A DNA stretch of 64,000 nucleotides from positions 24,818 through 88,817 of the forward strand of contig JAXLWI010000010.1 of NCBI GenBank assembly GCA_046328575.1, given 5' to 3'. Each line of letters begins with the position of its first letter. The first letter of the stretch is position 1. Shown here piece after piece: positions 43,668-50,219 of this stretch. The position numbers and the translations under genes are program-made. The notes under the pieces are model-generated. The model made no database searches, was not told where the DNA came from, and was given only the letters and a program-made list of their open reading frames with translations. This DNA is from JAGOBP01 sp046328575 (GTDB lineage Bacteria > Chloroflexota > Anaerolineae > Fen-1058).

Positions 43668-43668
43668 G

Positions 43669-45426
43669 TTAGATCGTCCAGAATTTTTCAATCAAGCGGC
43701 GCTCGGCTTCGGCCGTCCACACATCGCCGGGGCCGAGTGCTGCCGCAATGTCGGGATACTTGTCCTTCAACTCAGCTAGGCCGATCAAGGGCAAGTTGCT
43801 CAACTGCGGGAAGATGACGATCTTGCCCGCATAGCGACCGGCCATCATCGCTTCCATGCCGTCGGTCGCGGCCTCCAAACCGCCGATCGCGGCGACCGAA
43901 CGATTGGGCGACAGTTGATGTGCCAGCGCTTTGTTGATCACCAGTTCTTGATCGGACACGCGCGACCCCGACGTGCCCGTGTACTGTGCGTTGTGCAGAT
44001 AGATCAGGTTCATGTCCAGCGGCGCGAGTGTGCCGTTGGGCACGCCCGCGAAGAAGACCAACATGCCATCGGGATTCATCAGCGTCGCGGCTTCGGCCAT
44101 CACCGACGCGACCGGCACTGACACAACGACATCATCCGCGCCGCGGCCGTCGGTGTGACGCAATACGAAATCGCGCAGTGACTCGGTCGATTCCGCTGGA
44201 TTGATCAGGATCAATTCTTTACCATTGGCTTCAGCGAGCGAGTTGAACATGACGCCCAAAGTCGCCAGTCGCTCGGCGTTCAAATCTGTGGCGATGATGC
44301 GGTGCGGTCCGTTGCTCAACTCGATGGCGCGCTGCACGTGCATCTGCCCCATCGGTCCGCCCGCGCCCACAAAGACGGCCACACCGTTCGGCTGCAAATC
44401 GGCGCGATTGTGCGCCTCGCCATACGAGGTTGCAATGTCGGGGCCGCGATTGCCAAGGTAGGCGGTGTAATCGTAGTGGAGGCGACCCACATCGGTCTGC
44501 ACTAAACCATCGAGTGGATGCTGCCCCACCATGTTGAACGTACCGCGTCGCGCGATCAACTTCGCGGCTTCGCTGATAGCCACGGCTGATCGTGGATCAA
44601 GCACGACGATGTCGTCAAAGCCTGCGCCCTTCGTCAAATCACGGAGCTGCGCATAATCGGCCACCGATAGGCCGTTCCGCTCAATCACGGTGACATTGCG
44701 CTTTGTCGCTTCCAACTCGATCAGCGACTTCACGTTTGCAGGAACATCGGTGAGGACGATCGTGGCCGGAGCGTCCAGCCCCTTCGAGAAACCGTACGAT
44801 GTCGTGTCAGCCGTATGACCGACGATCCACAGCGTGCCGCCCTTCAGTGGATCGAGTCGGCGGCGCTGAGTGTACGCGCCTTCGACGCACGCCCACGGTT
44901 CGGTGAGGGCCGCAGCGGCGTAACCCAACTCGCCTTCGACGGGAATCACGTACGATGTTTGTCCATCCGTGCCTGCGGATAAAACTTCAGCGCCAATGAC
45001 ATGATACTGAATCAAGCCGCCGGGGATGGTGTAGCCGTAAGCGGTGCTGCGCCCGTCGCGATCGTAAATGTCGGGCTGCAAAGCCAGCCGCTGGCCAACA
45101 TGATATTGCCCTTGCAAATTCTTACCGACCTTCATCACGGTTAAGGTCGCTTCGTGACCCAATCGGGTGGGGTTGGTCTTCAAATCGCGGTGATACAACT
45201 TGGGATGCTCGCCGCCTTGCTTAATCAGCTTCACGTCTGAGAAGCACATGCCCACCGCATCGACGCGGACCAATAATTGATCGTCGTTGGGTTCGGGCAC
45301 CGGCAAGAGTTCAGGCTTACCATCGCGCCCCATGCCCGCGACGCCTGCACCGTACATATTCCACGCCCAGGTCTGCGCCGGGATGGGCGCATCGGGCGAC
45401 ACAAATCGATCGAAACGTGATGACAT
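43669..45426 (-). CDS. Zinc-dependent medium-chain dehydrogenase, long form (hexitol-phosphate?)
   Basis: The protein has 585 residues from the ATG at 45426 (AGGAG 8 bp upstream). The N-terminal GroES-like domain has 'GMCFSDVKLIKQGGEHP' and 'LGHEATLTV', with the usual Cys and His-Glu positions. The protein is much longer than ordinary ~350-400-residue MDRs because it seems to carry two Rossmann-like segments: 'GTLWIVGHTADTTSYGF' (~203) and 'GVAVFVGAGGPMGQMHVQ' (~355). It is related in style to the SorE/L-sorbose-1-phosphate reductase group. Between PTS components and a PfkB kinase, it likely oxidises the hexitol-phosphate made by the PTS. The exact substrate is unknown. Confidence 0.8.
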   Translation of the reverse strand: MSSRFDRFVSPDAPIPAQTWAWNMYGAGVAGMGRDGKPELLPVPEPNDDQLLVRVDAVGMCFSDVKLIKQGGEHPKLYHRDLKTNPTRLGHEATLTVMKVGKNLQGQYHVGQRLALQPDIYDRDGRSTAYGYTIPGGLIQYHVIGAEVLSAGTDGQTSYVIPVEGELGYAAAALTEPWACVEGAYTQRRRLDPLKGGTLWIVGHTADTTSYGFSKGLDAPATIVLTDVPANVKSLIELEATKRNVTVIERNGLSVADYAQLRDLTKGAGFDDIVVLDPRSAVAISEAAKLIARRGTFNMVGQHPLDGLVQTDVGRLHYDYTAYLGNRGPDIATSYGEAHNRADLQPNGVAVFVGAGGPMGQMHVQRAIELSNGPHRIIATDLNAERLATLGVMFNSLAEANGKELILINPAESTESLRDFVLRHTDGRGADDVVVSVPVASVMAEAATLMNPDGMLVFFAGVPNGTLAPLDMNLIYLHNAQYTGTSGSRVSDQELVINKALAHQLSPNRSVAAIGGLEAATDGMEAMMAGRYAGKIVIFPQLSNLPLIGLAELKDKYPDIAAALGPGDVWTAEAERRLIEKFWTI

Positions 45427-45512
45427 ACTACACACTCCTGTCGTTCAACTCCTCTCGGCGTCTCCGCCGGATTTGGTCGGCGGAGACGCCACTCGGAGGA
45501 GGGAATAGTCAA

Positions 45513-45959
45513 TTAGTCTTCTTCTACTTCGGCGGGGCGTCCTAAACGTTCTACAATCAACAGCGGATCGTCGGCGTGGATGAGTTGCAGTGCGTCGGCC
45601 TCTTCTTCGAGCACTTGCGACAGGTTCGCCAGCACGCCGATGTGTTCATCGGCGGTGGCCGCAATGCCGATGACGAGATAGGCCGACTCGCCGTCTTCCC
45701 ATTCGATACCGGCCGGAAATTGCACTACGGAAATGCCGGTCTGCAAAATCTCACTGCGATTGTCAAACTGGCCGTGCGGAATGGCGATGCCGTTGCCCAG
45801 ATACGTGGACATCGTTTGTTCGCGGGCCAACATGCCGTCGACGTATGAAGCAGTGACGCGGCCATTTTCGACCAGCAATGCGCCAGCCTGCTTAATGGCG
45901 TCTTCCTTGCTGATCGCCTGCGCGTTGAGTCGGACGAGTTCGGGCGTGATGATGGCCAT
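45513..45959 (-). CDS. mtlF: PTS IIA component, mannitol type
   Basis: This 148-residue cytoplasmic IIA protein has phosphorylated H62 in 'YLGNGIAIPHGQ', the mannitol/fructose-class signature. It takes phosphate from HPr and passes it to IIB. The ATG at 45959 is 4 bp after the IIB stop. An apparent longer frame into the IIB gene is spurious. It belongs to an operon of separate IIC, IIB and IIA genes, unlike the fused E. coli MtlA. Confidence 0.92.
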   Translation of the reverse strand: MAIITPELVRLNAQAISKEDAIKQAGALLVENGRVTASYVDGMLAREQTMSTYLGNGIAIPHGQFDNRSEILQTGISVVQFPAGIEWEDGESAYLVIGIAATADEHIGVLANLSQVLEEEADALQLIHADDPLLIVERLGRPAEVEED

Positions 45960-45963
45960 GAAA

Positions 45964-46284
45964 CTACTCAGCCACGACTTCAGCGCCGGACTGCAGGGCG
46001 CTGACGACTTTATCGAAGGCGGGAATGTTGGCGAAGTTCTTGAACGAGAAGCATACCGCCCACGTCGCTTTCTCGCTCGCCATTTTGTAGAGCTGCTCGT
46101 GACAGATGACGATTTGCGCATCTTCGGGGATGCTGCGCACCGGACTATGGGTCACCTTTACATCGAGGTTGGCTTTCTTCAACATCTGCTTCAATTTGTT
46201 CGCCGCCATCAGGCTGGAGCCCATGCCGGCTTCACAGGCAATGATGATCTTCTTGACGTGCGCTGCTGCAACTGACTTAGCCAT
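45964..46284 (-). CDS. PTS IIB component, mannitol type
   Basis: This 106-residue protein opens 'VKKIIIACEAGMGSSLMAANKLKQ'-like (residues ~10-33), with phosphorylated C17 in the P-loop-like 'CEAGMGSS'. It relays phosphate from IIA H62 to the sugar bound in IIC. It starts 185 bp after the IIC stop, separated by a long hairpin, and is followed at once by IIA. Confidence 0.9.
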   Translation of the reverse strand: MAKSVAAAHVKKIIIACEAGMGSSLMAANKLKQMLKKANLDVKVTHSPVRSIPEDAQIVICHEQLYKMASEKATWAVCFSFKNFANIPAFDKVVSALQSGAEVVAE

Positions 46285-46358
46285 GTTACCCTCCGAGTAG
46301 TGTGAGTGGGGTGAAGTTTGATCGGGCCGCTACAAACCGATCGGGCCGCCGAAACACA

Positions 46359-46412
46359 ATCGGGCGGAGACTTCTTCAATGATACCGCGTCTTGTCGAAG
46401 ACTCCGCCCGAT
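46359..46412 (-). terminator. Intra-operon hairpin between IIC and IIB genes
   Basis: ATCGGGCGGAGACTTC (46359-46374) and GAAGACTCCGCCCGAT (46397-46412) form a 16-bp stem with one A-A mismatch and a 22-nt loop. On the minus strand it is followed by TGTGTTT, a poor T-tract, so partial termination or mRNA processing is likelier than full termination. The rest of the 185-bp gap holds no gene. Confidence 0.55.
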
Positions 46413-46469
46413 CGATCGACTTTCTCAAATCCAGTCCGCTATCGGCTACCCTATCCAGCGAGGCTGTGC

Positions 46470-47531
46470 TTACGCGGTGGCCGGGATGGAGACACCCGAG
46501 GCCGCTACTTCCTCGTCCTCGGCCTTCATCGGCGAGACCTTCAGCAGGAACGAGCCAACCAGGAAGGAGGCCACAGCGCCGATGGCGACGCCGCCCAGAA
46601 CCGCGAAGTGCTGACCGTTAGGCGTCATGGCCAGATAAGCCAGGATCGAGCCGGGCGACGGCGTGGCGACGAGGCCGGTGTTGGTGATGACGAACCACAG
46701 GTCGGCCAGAATTCCGCCTGCCCACATAGCCACGATCATGATTGGCTTGGCTAACACGTAGGGGAAGTAGATCTCGTGAATGCCGCCCAGGAAGTGAATG
46801 ACCACTGCCGAAGGCGCCGAGGCTTTGAGCATACCCTTGCCGCCGACCCAGAAGGCCAACAGTAGACCTAGGCCGGGACCAGGATTCGACTCGAGCATGA
46901 ACAACAGCGAGCGACCGGTTTCCTGCACCTGTGCCGCGCCGAGCGGTCCCAGGACACCGTGATTGATGGCGTTGTTCATGAACAGCACCTTGCCCGGTTC
47001 GATCAAGAGGTCGACCAATGGCAACAACCTCGCATCAACCAACGCTTGGACGCCCGCGCCCAACGCGGTCGAAATGGCCTGCACTACCGGTCCAATCAAC
47101 AGATTGCCAAAGACGGCTAAGATCGCCGCCAGAATACCGGCCGAGAAGTTGTTGACCAGCATCTCAAAGCCGCTGGGGATGCGATCTTCCACCGCAGTGT
47201 CGAACTTCTTCATCAACCAACCCGCTAACGGCCCCATAAACATGGCGGCCAGCAGCATCGGGATGTCAGCGCCCACAATCACGCCCATGGTCGCCGCCGC
47301 ACCCACCACGCCGCCACGGAAGCCGTGTACCAATCGGCCGCCCGCAAAACCGATCAAAATGGGCAGCAAGTAGGTGAGCATCGGGCCGACCATCTTAGCC
47401 AGCTGCTCATTGGGGGTCCAGCCGACCGAGATGAAGAGGGTGGTGATTAGGCCCCAGGCGATGAACGCGCCCATGTTGGGGATAATCATCTGAGTTACAA
47501 AACTGCCAAACTGCTGAACTTTCGCGCGCAT
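46470..47531 (-). CDS. mtlA: PTS IIC permease, mannitol type
   Basis: This 353-residue membrane transporter lacks the fused IIB/IIA domains of E. coli MtlA. MtlA-specific blocks are visible: 'IIPNMGAFIAWGLITTLF' near the start, 'VLFMNNAINHGVLGPLG' (~185-200), and 'FLGGIHEIYFPYVLAKP' (~247-263), which carries the GGIHEIYFPYV signature. The ATG at 47531 has AAGGAG upstream. It is the first gene behind the LacI-controlled promoter. Mannitol or a related hexitol is the probable substrate. Confidence 0.93.
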   Translation of the reverse strand: MRAKVQQFGSFVTQMIIPNMGAFIAWGLITTLFISVGWTPNEQLAKMVGPMLTYLLPILIGFAGGRLVHGFRGGVVGAAATMGVIVGADIPMLLAAMFMGPLAGWLMKKFDTAVEDRIPSGFEMLVNNFSAGILAAILAVFGNLLIGPVVQAISTALGAGVQALVDARLLPLVDLLIEPGKVLFMNNAINHGVLGPLGAAQVQETGRSLLFMLESNPGPGLGLLLAFWVGGKGMLKASAPSAVVIHFLGGIHEIYFPYVLAKPIMIVAMWAGGILADLWFVITNTGLVATPSPGSILAYLAMTPNGQHFAVLGGVAIGAVASFLVGSFLLKVSPMKAEDEEVAASGVSIPATA

Positions 47532-47677
47532 TGGAACTCTCCTTGAGGATAGGGTTTGGTATTCAAGAACCGAGATCAGGCGAAACTCGTCGAAAACCAA
47601 GGGCGGGGTGGTACAGTATCTCGATAGGTTGTCCTCCCTTTAGCCGGATGTTGGCAGGTTGTGGGGTCGCTGTGATG

Positions 47678-47727
47678 TGTAATCGATTTCAATGTGAGTA
47701 TTGTAATCGATTTCATATTGTTGTCAA
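47678..47727 (-). promoter_or_regulatory. PTS promoter with two LacI-family operators
   Basis: On the minus strand TTGACA (47727-47722), a 16-bp spacer and TACAAT (47705-47700) make a near-consensus promoter. Two identical near-palindromic 14-mers, TGTAATCGATTTCA (47678-47691 and 47702-47715), centred on ATCGAT as in LacI-family operators, overlap the spacer/-10 and the transcription start. They are spaced 24 bp start to start. Repression by the divergent LacI protein follows directly. The rest of the 367-bp intergenic region holds no gene. Confidence 0.85.
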
Positions 47728-47848
47728 CAAATCGCCCGTTTTTTTAAGGAAATCGTTCGCCACATCACATAAAACGCTGTTTCGTGTTAAATTAACACTA
47801 TTATCGCCGACGGATTTTGTATTGCGCTGCAAAATATCTGAAATCTGC

Positions 47849-47874
47849 TATAATTCAATCTGTAATTTACAGAT
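47849..47874 (+). promoter_or_regulatory. lacI-type regulator -10 box and start-site palindrome
   Basis: TATAAT (47849-47854) is followed by the perfect palindrome ATCTGTAA-T-TTACAGAT (47858-47874), which covers the expected start site. It differs from the PTS operators, so it might be an autoregulatory or other site. No good -35 box is seen. Confidence 0.5.
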
Positions 47875-47898
47875 CAAGTTTAGTCGTTGAGGACTTAT

Positions 47899-48897
47899 AT
47901 GGTCAAAATCAAAGATGTGGCAAAAGAAGCCGGAGTTTCCACGGCGACGGTGTCACGCGTGCTGTCACAAAAACCCTATGTCACCGCGGATGTCCAAGCA
48001 CGTGTGATGGCGGCCGTGGAAAAACTAGGCTATCGGCCCAATCGGGTGGCACGCAGTTTGCGAGCGCAGCAATCCAACACGATCGGCTTAATCGTTTCCG
48101 ACATCCGCAACCCCTACTTCACCGATGTCAGCCGCGCCGTCGAAGATACCGCCTACGAACACGGCTACGCGGTCTTCTTGTGTAACTCGGACGAGGATCC
48201 GGCGAAAGAGGCGTTGTATCTCAATCAATTACGTGATGAAAACGTCTCGGGCGTAATCTTGTCGCCGACCAAACAGACCTCGGATGATTTCGACGCGATC
48301 AGCCTGAACATCCCGACGGTGATCGTCGACCGCGCGATCAAACAAGGCGATGTCGATACGGTGATGATCGACAACGCGGATGCTGCCTACCGATTAACGT
48401 GCCATCTGATCGGAAATGGCTATCGGCGAATTGGAGCGTTGTTCGGAGAAGCCAGCGCGACGGGACGTGAACGGCGGCAAGGCTTTGAAAAGGCCTTGCG
48501 AGAAAATGATCTGACGCCGATTGTGATGCGCTACTTGCCGCCACGCATTCAGGCCGGGCACGAAGCCACCCTGGCGATCCTCACCGCATCCGATCGGCCC
48601 GATGCCATCCTGGCGACGAACAGCCTGCTGTCGGCGGGTGCGCTCGAAGCGATCCGCGAACTTAATCTGACGATCCCTGGCGACATCGCGTTGGTCGGTT
48701 TCGACGAAACGACCTGGTCGACGCTGGTACAGCCCCCGCTGACCGTCATTGCCCAGCCAACTTATGAGATCGGCAAGACGGCGATGGAACTCCTGCTCAA
48801 ACGCATCGAACAACCCGACGCCCCGGCCCGGCAGGTCATCCTCAAAGGGCAGCTTCTGGCACGAGGATCGAGTGTCGCAATGGGTAATAGCCAGTAG
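47899..48897 (+). CDS. LacI-family transcriptional regulator of the hexitol PTS
   Basis: This 332-residue repressor has an N-terminal LacI HTH 'KIKDVAKEAGVSTATVSRVL' (3-22), the hinge helix 'YRPNRVARSLRAQQSNTIGL', and a periplasmic-binding-protein-like effector domain ('VSDIRNPYFTDVSRAVED'). It is divergent from the PTS operon, whose promoter carries two operators of LacI type, so local control by a hexitol or sugar phosphate is expected. The ATG at 47899 has GAGG upstream; a TTG four codons earlier is less likely. Confidence 0.93.
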   Translation: MVKIKDVAKEAGVSTATVSRVLSQKPYVTADVQARVMAAVEKLGYRPNRVARSLRAQQSNTIGLIVSDIRNPYFTDVSRAVEDTAYEHGYAVFLCNSDEDPAKEALYLNQLRDENVSGVILSPTKQTSDDFDAISLNIPTVIVDRAIKQGDVDTVMIDNADAAYRLTCHLIGNGYRRIGALFGEASATGRERRQGFEKALRENDLTPIVMRYLPPRIQAGHEATLAILTASDRPDAILATNSLLSAGALEAIRELNLTIPGDIALVGFDETTWSTLVQPPLTVIAQPTYEIGKTAMELLLKRIEQPDAPARQVILKGQLLARGSSVAMGNSQ

Positions 48898-48899
48898 TT

Positions 48900-49151
48900 T
48901 CACCCCTTGTCCACTGAGAAGGGCATAGAAGGACACACTGCTGTCTTGGCAAGGGGTAGGATTGTATTCAGTTCATCCTCCAAAGCTAACATGACGATCA
49001 CAGGCACGTTGTGAACTTCGGTTATCAGCCGTCCAAAAGTGGACAGCCCCTGATTATCTGGCAGACCCAAATCCAGCAAGATCGCGTCGAAGTGCGCTGC
49101 GGGCATCTGAACCAGATCCTCACGCAATCGCTTACGCCAAAAACAGCGCAT
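48900..49151 (-). pseudogene. Truncated response-regulator receiver remnant
   Basis: The translation contains 'PAAHFDAILLDLGLPDNQG' (around the phosphoacceptor Asp) and 'VHNVPVIVMLALEDE', clearly the middle of a receiver domain. The N-terminal acidic pocket, the conserved Lys region and any output domain are missing. No start with a ribosome-binding site is present. It is a decayed fragment. The following stretch (49152-49339) shows no gene. Confidence 0.75.
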
Positions 49152-49339
49152 TGGCAGGACTACCTTCGATGGCCAGTAGGTGGATAACTGGTTTCTGGCT
49201 GGCTATTCTCCAACAAAAGGCACCAACACTGGAATAATTGTGTCGGCATTCTTGACAGCGAGGCAAGACTGGAATCAAGTTTTACCATGACGCGGCGCAA
49301 TCAGTGTCAGGCAGCGCAACCGCAGGCGCTTATTCTAAC

Positions 49340-49368
49340 TTGACGAATGGCAAGGGTAGCACTATCCT
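49340..49368 (+). promoter_or_regulatory. Sigma70 promoter before the HTH gene
   Basis: TTGACG (49340-49345), a 17-bp spacer and TATCCT (49363-49368) predict a start near 49375, about 58 nt before the ATG at 49433. Confidence 0.55.
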
Positions 49369-49432
49369 CTGACTTGGTAGCGCAGCAGTCGTAGTAACCG
49401 AAATCGCTTTTGGACAAACGCAGGTCGATGTG

Positions 49433-49879
49433 ATGACTGAAGCCAGCAAGAACGACAACAGTACCAACGCTTTGCTCCGTCAGTTGTTCGATACGCCCGA
49501 TCTGGAGAAATTCATGGACGGCCATGCCGCCGACATGGCGCTGCCGCCCTTTCATGCTTACCTCATGGATCTCTGCCGGGCGACCGGCCAGGTGCCGGAG
49601 CAAGTCATCAAACGCGCGGCCATCGAGCGCACGTACGGGCATCAGTTGTTTAACGGCACGCGCAACCCCTCGCGCGATAAGGTGATTCAGCTGGCCTTTG
49701 GTCTGAGGCTGGATTGGGATGACACACAGCGGTTGCTGCAAGTCGCGCAGAAAAGCCCGCTCTATCCTAGAATCAAACGCGATGCTGCCATCCTCTATTG
49801 TCTCAACCATCAGAAAGATATTCTGGAAACGCAAAGCGTGCTTCAATCGTTGGGACTGACTCTGTTGGGCGGCGAGTAG
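49433..49879 (+). CDS. HTH-type (XRE-like) DNA-binding protein
   Basis: This 148-residue protein has a central helix-turn-helix-like stretch, 'KRAAIERTYGHQLFNGTRNPSRDKVIQLAFGL' (~60-92), resembling Cro/XRE folds ('Q-L-F-N-G-x-R-x-P-S-R-D-K'). It is flanked by helices on both sides, with a C-terminal 'AILYCLNHQKDILETQSVLQSLGL' helical hairpin. ATG at 49433; a GTG one codon earlier is possible. Homologues of this layout often precede an effector gene such as a protein kinase (recollection). Here only a 37-residue frame follows. Confidence 0.7.
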   Translation: MTEASKNDNSTNALLRQLFDTPDLEKFMDGHAADMALPPFHAYLMDLCRATGQVPEQVIKRAAIERTYGHQLFNGTRNPSRDKVIQLAFGLRLDWDDTQRLLQVAQKSPLYPRIKRDAAILYCLNHQKDILETQSVLQSLGLTLLGGE

Positions 49880-49881
49880 CC

Positions 49882-49995
49882 ATGTTCGATGCATGCGTTG
49901 CAGAGTTTCTGGCCGGCTTCGACGACGACCTGCGTCCCGCCGTCAAGGCGCTAGCCGATCGGGCTTCGTTTGACATCATCTATCAGTCTCGCTAA
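49882..49995 (+). CDS. 37-residue protein or truncated partner of the HTH protein
   Basis: The frame begins 2 bp after the HTH gene stop and encodes an acidic helical peptide ('DACVAEFLAGFDDDLRPAVKALAD'). The tight spacing suggests translational coupling. It could be a real small protein or the first exon-like stump of a deleted effector gene. A GC-rich palindrome (50017-50033) follows. Confidence 0.45.
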   Translation: MFDACVAEFLAGFDDDLRPAVKALADRASFDIIYQSR

Positions 49996-50054
49996 ACGCC
50001 TGACGCCGCACGCGATGTGTGCAGCCTGCACACCTGTGGGCGTGGCTTGTTCGC

Positions 50055-50219
50055 TATAATCCCATCAGTTGCCCATTGTCTAGAGCACCCCGCGTCCTTT
50101 AATGCTTGGACGGAAGCAAGCGATGAGCCACAGCCGCCCACCTTAACGCCATTATTCAATCGAGCCTGGGAGAGGAGCGCGAATTATCGAACTATACCAA
50201 TTCTCTAAAGGAGAATACG
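50055..50219 (+). promoter_or_regulatory. Promoter -10 and structured leader of the DUF11 giant gene
   Basis: TATAAT (50055-50060) predicts a start near 50067 and a leader of about 150 nt. The leader contains a small hairpin (CGTCC 50093-50097 with GGACG 50108-50112). A second hairpin (ATTCTC 50200-50205 with GAGAAT 50211-50216) sequesters the AAAGGAG ribosome-binding site. This hints at translational control, but I cannot match it to a known riboswitch or to 6S RNA with confidence. No gene lies between 49996 and 50219. Confidence 0.4.

Noticed and set aside
50017..50033. Palindrome GTGTGCAG-C-CTGCACAC as a terminator
   Set aside because: It has no T-run on either strand and lies upstream of a promoter -10 box. 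It could be a regulator site, but nothing supports a specific call.
50090..50180. 6S RNA or SRP-like RNA before the DUF11 gene
   Set aside because: Some words look familiar (CCCACCTT, GGACGGAAGC), but the long closing stem and central bubble of 6S RNA and the conserved SRP loop cannot be formed.
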